NCBI GenBank assembly: GCA_963736455.1
Contig: CAVTON010000001.1
Coordinates: forward strand, 2,542,001 to 2,606,000
Source of the DNA: DAHUXD01 sp963736455
GTDB taxonomy: Bacteria > Acidobacteriota > Thermoanaerobaculia > UBA5066 > Gp7-AA6
Length of the DNA: 64,000 bases
Direction of reading: 5' to 3'
Every line of letters begins with the position of its first letter. The stretch's first letter is position 1. Position numbers and translations under genes: made by a program. Positions 1 to 7,771 of this stretch are shown here, one piece after another. The notes under the pieces are model-generated. The model did not search any database. It was given only the letters and a program-made list of their open reading frames with translations, and was not told the DNA's origin.

Positions 1-265
1 CCGCGTTCTCTCCGAGGAACCGCCGGTCCGGCAGGAGCTCTTCGTCGGGCAGGTCGAAGCGCAGGTCGAGCACGACGACGTCCGGGGCGCGACGGCCATC
101 GAGAAGGGGATCGGCCTCCCGCCAGCTCCGGGCGAAGAATCGGGAGGAGGGTCCGTCTCGGACCGCGGCGAGCTCGAGGTCGGGGGCCCGCTGCGCGAGC
201 AGCTCCGCCACCCGAGGCTGATCGTCGATGACGAGGACGCGGTCGGCGCGGCGGGCGGGTTTCAT
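1..265 (-). CDS. Response regulator, receiver domain (partial, C-terminus off the window)
   Basis: The first 88 residues of a response regulator are visible; the gene runs off the left edge. The N-terminus MKPARRADRVLVIDDQ has the acidic pair Asp14/Asp15 after a hydrophobic strand. A second hydrophobic strand (VVVLD) ends in the probable phospho-acceptor Asp67. The ATG at 265 overlaps the stop of the upstream gene as ATGA, so the two are translationally coupled. The output domain is not visible. The unusual stretch after Asp67 (LRFDLPDEELLPD) and the sigma-54-like promoter of the divergent operon suggest an NtrC-type activator, but that is inference. Confidence 0.8.
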   Translation of the reverse strand, partial: MKPARRADRVLVIDDQPRVAELLAQRAPDLELAAVRDGPSSRFFARSWREADPLLDGRRAPDVVVLDLRFDLPDEELLPDRRFLGENA

Positions 266-690
266 CGTCCGCCTCGTTCGGCTTCTCGGGCGCTCGCGAC
301 GAGAGCGCGGCACCGCTCGCCGACACGAACCGTCAAGTCGTCCAGGCGGTCGAGCCCCGTCCGATCCAGGCGATCGATCTCGACCGCGAGAAGGCGGATC
401 TCCTCGATCAGGCTCGAGAGCGTCCGGACGATCGCGCGCGGCGGTCCCGCCGGGAGGCGTTCTTCTTCGCGGTGCCGCCAGTCCTCGAAGACCTCGGCGG
501 CCGACCGGATCCCCGCCGCTCCTCGCCGGGTCCGAAGGACGTCCTCCCGCAGCCGTTCCCGCAGCGCCTCGTCCGATGCCTCGACGAGGTCGGCGGCAGA
601 GAATCGGATCGCCTTGCCGAGGTCATGGCGCAGCCCTTCGGCCGCCCGAACCCCATCTCCCTCCAGCGCGTCCGCGGAGTCCCCACGCAT
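262..690 (-). CDS. Small helical protein coupled to the response regulator, unknown function
   Basis: A 142-residue, charged, mostly helical protein that I do not recognise. Near residue 20 it has a His-Asp-Leu-Gly-Lys segment (LRHDLGKAI). This recalls the phospho-accepting helix of histidine phosphotransfer proteins, but no kinase ATPase motifs are present. Its stop overlaps the start of the receiver-domain gene by four bases (ATGA), which argues for a shared signalling role. I chose the ATG at 690 because longer starts would run into the palindromes and promoter of the divergent operon. No strong Shine-Dalgarno is seen. A phosphotransfer partner is a guess. Confidence 0.6.
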   Translation of the reverse strand: MRGDSADALEGDGVRAAEGLRHDLGKAIRFSAADLVEASDEALRERLREDVLRTRRGAAGIRSAAEVFEDWRHREEERLPAGPPRAIVRTLSSLIEEIRLLAVEIDRLDRTGLDRLDDLTVRVGERCRALVASAREAERGGR

Positions 691-737
691 GGCAGGTCGA
701 GGATAGACCCGATCGGTGCGGCCGGCCCAGCGGAACT

Positions 738-772
738 CTCCGAAATGGATGCCAATGCTCCGAAATGGAGCA
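738..772. promoter_or_regulatory. Paired upstream activator-like sites
   Basis: Two copies of CTCCGAAATGGA (738-749 and 758-769) lie exactly 20 bp apart, about two helical turns. The second is the core of a perfect palindrome, TGCTCC-GAAAT-GGAGCA (756-772). They sit 33-64 bp upstream of the sigma-54-like promoter, and the divergent gene pair encodes a response regulator. This is the arrangement expected for enhancer sites of a sigma-54 activator. Site structure is seen; the identity of the binder is inferred. Confidence 0.6.
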
Positions 773-800
773 CTTCTGCGGTCCCGCGGCCGCTTTCTCC

Positions 801-816
801 AGGCACGCAACTTGTA
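801..816 (+). promoter_or_regulatory. Sigma-54-like promoter of the SPFH operon
   Basis: AGGCACGCAACTTGTA matches the -24/-12 pattern: GG at 802-803, ten bases, then GT where GC is preferred, with GGCACG and TTG conserved. Initiation would fall near 826, about 35 bp before the ATG at 861. The -12 element carries one mismatch, so this is a good but imperfect candidate. Confidence 0.5.
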
Positions 817-860
817 ATCCGGGAAGACGGTCCGTCGAGATGGACCGAAGGAGTGACGAC

Positions 861-2159
861 ATGGACGAACCCACGCGCGACGAGTTTCCCGGGGAGTCGG
901 CGGATCCCGAGAGGAGATCGAGCCCCTTCGAAGACGGGTGGCGCCGTGTCCTTCGAGGCGCAGGCCGATTCCGGATCTCCGGCCGCGCCGTCCGGCGAAT
1001 CGTGCTGGTGATCGTACTCGCGATGGCCGCCGGGTTTCTCTGGCGCGGCGCGGAGCGGAGTGTCCGGGAAGTGGCGCCAGGCTTCATCGGAGTGTGCGCG
1101 AACCGCCTGACCGGATCGCTCGAGGCGCTCGAACCGGGGACGCACTTTCGGCCGCCGGCGCTCTACGAAATCCATCCGGTGAGGGTCTCCGACCAGATTC
1201 TCACGGACGAGGCCGGCGCGTTCAGCATCACGACGAAGGAAGGCGTGATCGCGCGCGTCACCGTGCAGGCGAGGTGGGCGATCGACCGCCGCCAGCTGCT
1301 GACGAAGTGGGCGGCCCTGCCGCCCGAGCCCGCGAAGGAGCTCGTGGCGCCCGTGCTCTTCGCCGCGTTCCGGGCCGTGGCGCCCCGCTACGAAGTCACG
1401 CGTCTGATCTCCGAGAAGCGGGAGGAGCTCGCGTCGGTGGCGGCGGTGTCCGCCCGCGAGCGTCTGGCGGACAGCGGGGTCGTCCTCAAGGAGGTTCTGA
1501 TCGGCGACCTGGTGCTGCCGCCGGAGTTCGAGAAGGGCCGGATCGCGATGGTGGACGAGGTGCAGTCCACCGAACGGCTCGAGGTCACCCTGAAGCGCAA
1601 GGCGAAGGAGGTCGAGGAGACGCGCCTGACCGCCGAGGCCCAGAAGGCCCGCCAGATCGAGGAAGCCGAGGCCTCCGCGGCCCGGCACGTGATCGAGGCG
1701 CGCGGCGAGGCCGAGGCCATGAAACACGTGCTGGAGCTGAAGACGAAGCAGATCGAGCAGAAGAAGCTCGAAGCGGAAGCCGAGAGGCAGTCGATCGTCG
1801 AACGGGCCCATGCCGCCGCCGAGGCGTCCCGCATCCAGACGCTGGCGGACGCCGACCGCCGAAAAGCCATGGCCGACGCGGAGGCCTATGCCACGCGCGT
1901 CACCGCTCTGGCCGACTTCGAGCGGCTCGAACGCGAGGCGAAGCTCGTCACCGCCAACCCCCTCCTGATCCCGAAGACCTTCGCCGATCGGCTCTCCGAG
2001 CGCGTGCAGGTGATCCTCACGCCCTCGATCTCCGGCGACCAGTTCACGGGCGAGGTCTTCCGGCGCGTCGTCGACGGCGAGCCTCCCGTCGCCGCGCCGC
2101 CGGACGCGGCGGCCACGGTCTCGGCGAGCCGGAAGGCCGGAAAGCGCGGCGGCCAATGA
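861..2159 (+). CDS. SPFH/band-7 (prohibitin-like) membrane protein
   Basis: 432 residues. A charged N-terminus is followed by one membrane segment at about residues 46-61, then an SPFH/band-7 domain to about residue 260. A long Glu/Ala/Lys-rich coiled coil (about 255-370, with KAKEVEETRLTAEAQKARQ-type heptads) follows. This is the normal stomatin/flotillin layout, in which the protein oligomerises at the cytoplasmic membrane. The ATG at 861 follows a good GAAGGAG site (847-853); longer in-frame starts would overlap the regulatory region. First gene of a probable three-gene operon with the two secreted or membrane proteins downstream. Client proteins are unknown. Confidence 0.85.
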   Translation: MDEPTRDEFPGESADPERRSSPFEDGWRRVLRGAGRFRISGRAVRRIVLVIVLAMAAGFLWRGAERSVREVAPGFIGVCANRLTGSLEALEPGTHFRPPALYEIHPVRVSDQILTDEAGAFSITTKEGVIARVTVQARWAIDRRQLLTKWAALPPEPAKELVAPVLFAAFRAVAPRYEVTRLISEKREELASVAAVSARERLADSGVVLKEVLIGDLVLPPEFEKGRIAMVDEVQSTERLEVTLKRKAKEVEETRLTAEAQKARQIEEAEASAARHVIEARGEAEAMKHVLELKTKQIEQKKLEAEAERQSIVERAHAAAEASRIQTLADADRRKAMADAEAYATRVTALADFERLEREAKLVTANPLLIPKTFADRLSERVQVILTPSISGDQFTGEVFRRVVDGEPPVAAPPDAAATVSASRKAGKRGGQ

Positions 2160-2215
2160 ATCACGCGCCATCGAATTCCACGAACGCCGAACGCCTCGAT
2201 TCGAAGGAGGACGTC

Positions 2216-3685
2216 ATGAAGGACCTGGTCCGCATCTTTCTGCCCCGGTTCGCACTGGCCATCCTGATCTCCGTGGGTTTCGCCCTCTCCTGCGCGCAGG
2301 CCTTCGGCGAGCCGCAGGAACCGCCCGGCTCGGACGTCTTCGTGACGCCGCGCGAGGCGCTCCTGCGCGAGAAGCCCTCGCCGAATGGCCGGATCGTCTC
2401 CCGTTTGCCGCAGGGTGCGCACCTGCAGCTCGAGCAGGCCCGCGAGCGTTACCTGCGCGTCGAGGTCTGCGGGGGAGCTCCGGCGTCCGGCTGGATCTCC
2501 CGGGAGGTCGCCGTCGTGTTCGCACCGGGCGAGGCGGCGACCCGCGACATGGTCGTCATCGGCCGGAGTCTCGGCGGCTCGGAGACCAACCGGCGACTGG
2601 CCGCCGTCGTTCTCCTGCGCGCCTCGGAGCGGCTTCGCGAGGGCAAGACGCCCGACCCCGAGGTCGAGGTTCTCCTCGGCGAGTCGGTGGAGCGGCTGGC
2701 ATCGCATGGAGGCCCTTATCCCGGCGGCCTCGGCATCGTCGAGGAAGTCGGAACCGGGGGCGCGCGGGCTCGGTACGACGGTTCGGCCTTCGAGCGCGCC
2801 TCGCAGATGCTCGCGAAGGACCCGAGCCCGGCACTGGCGAGGATTCGCGAGCGCGCGAACGCGGGCCTCCTGCGGTCCCGCTATCCCGTCCGGTCCACGG
2901 CCCTGCCGGCGCTTCTGCTCGAAACGCCGTCGTGGCTCGATCTCGTCGAGACCGCCGAGGATCCGGATGTCCTCTCCTCCGCCGCGGAGCGCGCCGGAGC
3001 CGCTTCCCTCGCACTCGGCCGGTGCCTGCTGGCCCTCGGCAGGACCCAGGAAATCGGCGCCCTCCGGGACCGCCTGTACGCCGATGGAAAGCGGATCGCA
3101 TCGCTCTCTCCGGAACGCATCGACGGCCGGCGCCTGATCTCCCGGGCCGCCGTGCTCGGGGCGATGCGCGGCAACGGCACGGCCGCGTTTCCCCAGGAAG
3201 CGGCCCTGGCCGAAGGCTCGCGCCGGCGCGTCGTTCGAATCGACGGAAGGCTCGGCGCCCTCGAGCTTGTCGTCGAGTCGCAGGCCGGCGCCTCCCGCGA
3301 CCTGCAGGTTCACAAGTCTGCGGTCCCGATCCTCCCCGTGCCGGGCTCGCTCCGCATCTCTCCGGATGGAAGGTCCGTGGCGTGGGTCGAGGTGATATCG
3401 CCCTCGCGTCTGCTGCCCGTCGTGACCTCGCTCGATCGCGACGAGCCGGCTCGCGAGATCGCATTTCTCTCGAGCGGCCGGCCCCTGCGCGACCGCGAGC
3501 TGGCGCACGTCGTCAGCTCCGTATCGGGGTTCTCGAAGGACGGACAGCGGCTCGGCCTGGTCATCGAGGCCTGGAACGAGACGCCCGGACCGTCGCCGCG
3601 CTACTCGGTCGTCTCGGTGGCGACGGGAGAGCTTCTCTTCGAGACCTCGGAGGACATGAAGAGCTATCAGCGGCTTCTGCGGTGA
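2216..3685 (+). CDS. Secreted SH3-like/propeller-like protein
   Basis: 489 residues starting at an ATG preceded by GAAGGAGG (2203-2210). A signal peptide covers about residues 1-30 (hydrophobic FALAILISVGFALSC). Residues 40-100 look like a bacterial SH3 domain (LREKPSPNGRIVSRLPQG followed by a GWI motif). The C-terminal 150 residues contain TolB/WD40-like blades, for example ISPDGRSVAWVEV and GFSKDGQRLGLV. It follows the SPFH gene by 56 bp and precedes another envelope gene by 44 bp, so it is probably an envelope partner of the SPFH protein. No catalytic motif was recognised. Confidence 0.75.
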   Translation: MKDLVRIFLPRFALAILISVGFALSCAQAFGEPQEPPGSDVFVTPREALLREKPSPNGRIVSRLPQGAHLQLEQARERYLRVEVCGGAPASGWISREVAVVFAPGEAATRDMVVIGRSLGGSETNRRLAAVVLLRASERLREGKTPDPEVEVLLGESVERLASHGGPYPGGLGIVEEVGTGGARARYDGSAFERASQMLAKDPSPALARIRERANAGLLRSRYPVRSTALPALLLETPSWLDLVETAEDPDVLSSAAERAGAASLALGRCLLALGRTQEIGALRDRLYADGKRIASLSPERIDGRRLISRAAVLGAMRGNGTAAFPQEAALAEGSRRRVVRIDGRLGALELVVESQAGASRDLQVHKSAVPILPVPGSLRISPDGRSVAWVEVISPSRLLPVVTSLDRDEPAREIAFLSSGRPLRDRELAHVVSSVSGFSKDGQRLGLVIEAWNETPGPSPRYSVVSVATGELLFETSEDMKSYQRLLR

Positions 3686-3729
3686 AGAAACGGGCGGCCT
3701 CGCAGGAGTCCGCCGGAAAGGAATCGGTC

Positions 3730-4320
3730 ATGCGCTCCCTTCTTCGAATCGTCGCCGGTTTCGCGATCTTCGGTCTCGCATGCGGACGTCTCGCCGCCCA
3801 GGAGCCGGCTCCCTTGCCCGGGCCGGACGCCTCATCCGCCGCCGAGGCGTCTTCGGATCCGGCCCCGGAGAGCGTCACGGCGCCCGCGGATCCGCTTCCG
3901 ACGGAGTCCTCCGACGAGGTGGCGCCGGCGGCATCGGCCTCGTCCGACCCGGCCGCGGAGGTCCCCGCACCCGTGGACGCCCCCGCCGTCGAGGCGAGAA
4001 TCGAAGCCTCGGCGCTCGAGCCTCCGCTCGCGGCTCCCGCCATCGACGTCTCCGCGGCCGTTTCGCCGGCAACCGATGAGACGCCCGGCGGCCGCAGGTC
4101 GAGCGACTGGATCTTCGCCGGCATCGTCGGGCTGGCGGCCGCCGCCATCCTCCGCAAGGTCGCCCGCGGCGAGCGCGGTGGCGCCGGCCGCGAGAGCGTG
4201 TCGATTCACGGCAGCGTGGAGGGGCTCGAGGGATCGGCGCTCGAGTCTTCGGGTCCGCCGATCCTGCGGCCGCCTAGCGGCACTTCACGATTCGAGCGAA
4301 ACGGCCGCGTTCGAGCGTGA
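3730..4320 (+). CDS. Membrane protein with Pro/Ala/Ser-rich periplasmic region
   Basis: 196 residues. A signal peptide or N-terminal anchor (1-24) is followed by a low-complexity Ala/Pro/Ser/Glu-rich segment (25-120). A membrane helix lies at about 127-143 (DWIFAGIVGLAAAAIL), with a basic tail after it. I recognise no family. The ATG at 3730 has a GGAAAGGAA site upstream. Last gene of the SPFH operon. Its 3' end overlaps the convergent gene at 4274-4666 by 47 bp; both frames look genuine. Confidence 0.65.
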   Translation: MRSLLRIVAGFAIFGLACGRLAAQEPAPLPGPDASSAAEASSDPAPESVTAPADPLPTESSDEVAPAASASSDPAAEVPAPVDAPAVEARIEASALEPPLAAPAIDVSAAVSPATDETPGGRRSSDWIFAGIVGLAAAAILRKVARGERGGAGRESVSIHGSVEGLEGSALESSGPPILRPPSGTSRFERNGRVRA

Positions 4321-4666
4321 AGGATCCGACCGCCGCCCCGGAATCCGCGAGGACGATCTTCAGCGACAGGGTGTCGCCGTCGACCCGTCCCGAGTATCGC
4401 GCCGGCCGGCCGCTCGACCCCTCCGAGCGCGCCGGGCCGGCGGACTCCTTGACGTAGACGCCGCGGGCCTCGAAGCGCCCGTCGCCGTCGAGCGCGATCG
4501 CCCCGTCGATGCGGCCGTGGGCGCAGTCGAGCTCGAGGCGCGCGCCGGTGGACGTGACCTTCAGAGCGACGTGGGCGGCGCCCCAGTCGCCTTCGGGAAG
4601 CGGGCGCTTCGCCGCGGGCGTCGCCGCGAGCAGGACCGCGAGCGCGGCCGCCGTCTCGACCATCAT
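4274..4666 (-). CDS. Small secreted conserved protein, unknown function
   Basis: 130 residues with a short hydrophobic N-terminus (AAALAVLLAA) that looks like a signal peptide. A compact beta-rich domain follows, with the motifs LELDCAHGRIDG and RYSGRVDGDTLSLKI and an ending in FTLERGRFARIVKCR. I recall similar unnamed secreted proteins in Acidobacteriota and Gemmatimonadota, but no named family. It starts 9 bp after the permease stop and so belongs to the PadR-permease operon. Its end overlaps the convergent gene at 3730-4320. Confidence 0.65.
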   Translation of the reverse strand: MMVETAAALAVLLAATPAAKRPLPEGDWGAAHVALKVTSTGARLELDCAHGRIDGAIALDGDGRFEARGVYVKESAGPARSEGSSGRPARYSGRVDGDTLSLKIVLADSGAAVGSFTLERGRFARIVKCR

Positions 4667-4675
4667 GCGCCGATG

Positions 4676-7306
4676 CTACTCCGCCCGCAGGGCCCGGATC
4701 GGGTCGATTCGCGCGGCGCGCCGGGCGGGGACGTAGCTCGCGGCGAGGGCGACGAGAAGAAGCGCCGCCGTGGTCGCGGCATAGGTCGCCGGATCGCTCG
4801 GCGTGACGCCGTAGAGAAGGCTCGCCATCAGGCGCGTCAGGAGGAGCGCGCCGGCCAGTCCCGCGGCCGCTCCGGCGAGAGCCATGACCATTCCCTGGCC
4901 GACGACCATGCGCAGGACCTCGGACGGATCCGCGCCGACCGCCAGGCGGACGCCGATCTCACGCGTGCGCTGCGAGACGGCATAGCTCATCACGCCGTAG
5001 ATCCCGACCGCCGCCAGCAGCGCGGCCGCGGCGGCGAAGGCCGCGAGCAGGAAGGCCTGGAATCGAGGCGCAGCCGTTGCCTCGTCCACGACCCTCGTCA
5101 TCGTCTGGATCGCCGAGACCGGAAGCGTCGGATCGATCGCCTCGACCGCCGCCCGCAGCGAGGGTGCGAGCGCGGCCGGGTCGCCGTCGGTGCGCACGAC
5201 GTAGGTGATGTAGCCGGTCTGGGGTTGCGGGGACTCGAGGAGCTGGCTTCGCTGCAGGAACGAAAGATAGACCTCGTCCTCGGGGGCCTCGCCCCACTGC
5301 CCGCGGACCGCGTTCTCGACGACGCCAATCACGGTGACCCAGATCGGGTGATCGCTCGGTCCGTCCAACGATATGCGCTTGCCGATCGGATTTTCGCCGG
5401 GCCACGTGTGCCGGGCGAGGAACTCGTTGACGAGCACGACGCCCGGTGCCCCAAGAGTGTCCGAGGGCGCGACGTCGCGCCCCCGCAGGATCGGCTGTCG
5501 CATCGTCGCGAAGTACCCCGGCAGGACGGCGCGGTAGGTGGCGCCGGGAGCTTCGCCCGGCCGCGGAATCGGCCGGCCCTCGACGATGTACCGAAGCCCC
5601 CAGATGTCGCCGGCGATCGGGACGTGGTTGATCGCCCCGGCCGAGCGCACGCCCGGGAGCGCCCGGAATCGCTCGAGGATCTCGCGGTAAAGGATCTCGC
5701 GGCGTCCGGGCTCCGCCTGCCGGGTTCCGGCGACGGAGACCTCGAGTGTGACGACGCCGCGCGGATCGAAACCCGGGTCGGCGGCCCGGAGGCCGAGGAA
5801 ACTTCGGAGCATGAGGCCGGCCCCGACGAGGAGGACGATCGCGAGGGCGACTTCGGCGGCGACGAAGACGCGGCGCAGGCGGCCGCTCTCGAGGCCGGAT
5901 CCCGAAGCGGCGCTGCCCTCCTTGAGAGCGTCCTGGAGACAGAGGCGCGAGGTCTGGAGAGCGGGAGCGAGACCGAACGCGACGCTCGAGAGAAGCGACA
6001 GCGCGAGCGTCGCGAGAAGGACACGCGGGTCCAGCCGGATGCCGGACAGTCGGGGCAGGGACGCGGGGGCGGCGGACACGAGCAGCCGAAGCGCCACCGC
6101 GCCGAGCGCGGCTCCGGCCGCTCCTCCGGCGAGGCCGAGCAGGAGCGATTCGGTCAGGAGCTGGCGGATCGTGCGCCCGCGGCTCGCGCCGAGGGCGGCG
6201 CGCAGGGCGATCTCGCGATGGCGCGCGGAGGCGCGGGCGAGCAGCATGTGGGCGACGTTGGCGCACGCCATGAGCAGCACGAGCCCGACCGCGCCGAGGA
6301 GCACGAGGAGGGCCGGGCGGACGTCGCCGACGACCTTCTCCTGCAAGGCGACGACCCGGACTTCGCGGTTGGTACCGGGGAACTCGCGCTCGAGCGCGGC
6401 CGTCACCGTCGCGACGTCCTGGCGGGCGGCTTCCAGCGAGACATCCGGACGCCGGCGCGCGAAGATGCGCAGGCTCTGGCCCTCCCGGCTCGATGCGCGC
6501 GCCGAGAGGTCGAGAGGCGCCCACATCTCCGCCTGGGGCGCCCAGAATGGCGCGAACACGAATCCCGGCGGCATCACGCCGATGACCGCGTACGGCTCTC
6601 CGTTCAGTGTCAGCGTCCGTTCGAGGATTGCCGCGTCGCCGCCGAACCGGCGCTGCCACAGGCCGTGCGAGATCAGAACGACGTGATCCCGTCCGCCTCG
6701 CGCTTCGGACGCGTCGAAGTAGCGGCCGAGCCGGGGCGACACACCGAGCATGGGAAGGATTTCCGGCGTCATCCGCAGACCGGTGAGCTTCTCCGGATCG
6801 TTGCCGCTCGTCAGGTTCGCGAACCAGAGCTCGGCCGCCCCCATGCTCTGGAAGGAACGGGTGCGAGCCTTCCAGTCGAGAAAGTTGGCCGGCGCGACCG
6901 GGTTGTCGCCCCGGTGGAGGAGCACGACGAGACGCCCCGGATCCGAATACGCGAGAGGCTTCAACAGGATGGCCTCGACGACCGAGAGAATCGCGGTGTT
7001 GGCGCCGATGCCGAGCGCGAGCGTGAGGATCGCCACGGCGGTGAACGCGGGGGAGCGGCGCAGGAGGCGCATCCCGTACCGCACGTCCTGGAGGAGCCGC
7101 TCGAAACCGCCGAATCCCCATTGGGCTCGCGTCACCTCCCGGACGAGCGCCTCGTTGCCGAACTCGCGCCGGGCGTGCCGGGCGGCTTCGGCCGCCGCCT
7201 CTCCCCGCGCGCGGCGGTCGGCCTCGGCCATGGCCAGATGCGAAGCGAGCTCCTCGTCGAGGTCCTGCTCGCGGCGGCGTCGCAGGAAGGGAAGTCTCAG
7301 GCGCAT
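4676..7306 (-). CDS. MacB/FtsX-type ABC permease, acidobacterial orphan-permease family
   Basis: 876 residues. An N-terminal helical prefix (1-80, with Glu-Glu-Leu-x-x-His) is followed by the membrane segment DVRYGMRLLRRSPAF/TLALGIGANTAIL at about 85-120. A MacB periplasmic core and two FtsX domains follow, the second ending at PARRAARIDPIRALRAE. No ATPase is encoded nearby, as is usual for these orphan permeases. The ATG shares one base with the PadR stop (TGATG), so the two genes are coupled. Related MacB proteins export peptides or macrolides or transmit envelope signals; the substrate is unknown. Confidence 0.9.
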   Translation of the reverse strand: MRLRLPFLRRRREQDLDEELASHLAMAEADRRARGEAAAEAARHARREFGNEALVREVTRAQWGFGGFERLLQDVRYGMRLLRRSPAFTAVAILTLALGIGANTAILSVVEAILLKPLAYSDPGRLVVLLHRGDNPVAPANFLDWKARTRSFQSMGAAELWFANLTSGNDPEKLTGLRMTPEILPMLGVSPRLGRYFDASEARGGRDHVVLISHGLWQRRFGGDAAILERTLTLNGEPYAVIGVMPPGFVFAPFWAPQAEMWAPLDLSARASSREGQSLRIFARRRPDVSLEAARQDVATVTAALEREFPGTNREVRVVALQEKVVGDVRPALLVLLGAVGLVLLMACANVAHMLLARASARHREIALRAALGASRGRTIRQLLTESLLLGLAGGAAGAALGAVALRLLVSAAPASLPRLSGIRLDPRVLLATLALSLLSSVAFGLAPALQTSRLCLQDALKEGSAASGSGLESGRLRRVFVAAEVALAIVLLVGAGLMLRSFLGLRAADPGFDPRGVVTLEVSVAGTRQAEPGRREILYREILERFRALPGVRSAGAINHVPIAGDIWGLRYIVEGRPIPRPGEAPGATYRAVLPGYFATMRQPILRGRDVAPSDTLGAPGVVLVNEFLARHTWPGENPIGKRISLDGPSDHPIWVTVIGVVENAVRGQWGEAPEDEVYLSFLQRSQLLESPQPQTGYITYVVRTDGDPAALAPSLRAAVEAIDPTLPVSAIQTMTRVVDEATAAPRFQAFLLAAFAAAAALLAAVGIYGVMSYAVSQRTREIGVRLAVGADPSEVLRMVVGQGMVMALAGAAAGLAGALLLTRLMASLLYGVTPSDPATYAATTAALLLVALAASYVPARRAARIDPIRALRAE

Positions 7307-7689
7307 CAGTCTGCCGTCAGACCTTCCGGGGTGGGCGCTTTCGACGCGCCGAGGACCTCGGCCATCGCCTCGCGAATCCGATCCCAGCGCGAGCGCTCGT
7401 CGGCGAGCTTGCGTCGCCCCGCCGCGGTCAGGCGATAGACCTTCACCCTCTGGTTGTTCTCGGAGACCTTCCACTCCGACGCCACCGCTCCCTCGCGTTC
7501 GAGCCGGTGGAGCGCCGGGTAGAGAGATCCGGTGTCCACCTGGAGGGCCTGGCGGGAGGTCGCCCGGATCGCGTGGGTGAGGCCGTAGCCGTGCTGGGGG
7601 CCCCACGTCAGGGCCTGCAGGATCAGAAGGTCGAGGGTTCCCTGGAGCAAGTCGATCGGGTCGCGGTAGGGCGCCTTCGGCTTAACCAT
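7306..7689 (-). CDS. PadR-family transcriptional repressor
   Basis: 127 residues. It is a typical short PadR protein: winged-helix N-terminus (LLQGTLDLLILQAL, then HGYGLTHAIR, SLYPALHRLEREG) and a C-terminal helix for dimerisation. It is coupled by TGATG to the permease it probably controls. Its start codon lies inside a perfect 17-bp palindrome and no Shine-Dalgarno is visible, so the gene may be autorepressed and its mRNA nearly leaderless. Confidence 0.9.
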   Translation of the reverse strand: MVKPKAPYRDPIDLLQGTLDLLILQALTWGPQHGYGLTHAIRATSRQALQVDTGSLYPALHRLEREGAVASEWKVSENNQRVKVYRLTAAGRRKLADERSRWDRIREAMAEVLGASKAPTPEGLTAD

Positions 7690-7726
7690 GTAGACACTCT
7701 ACATGCCTGGGGTGGAGACTGTCTAC
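7688..7726. promoter_or_regulatory. PadR operator candidate
   Basis: ATGTAGA-CAC-TCTACAT (7688-7704) is a perfect 7-bp dyad. A further inverted half-site, TGTCTAC, lies at 7720-7726 and pairs with the GTAGACA inside the dyad. The ATGT/ACAT ends match the known PadR operator style. It covers the start codon of the PadR gene. Confidence 0.7.
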
Positions 7727-7771
7727 AGCCCTCATGCATCGAGGGACGCGGAGGCTTCCGAAAGGTTTCGC

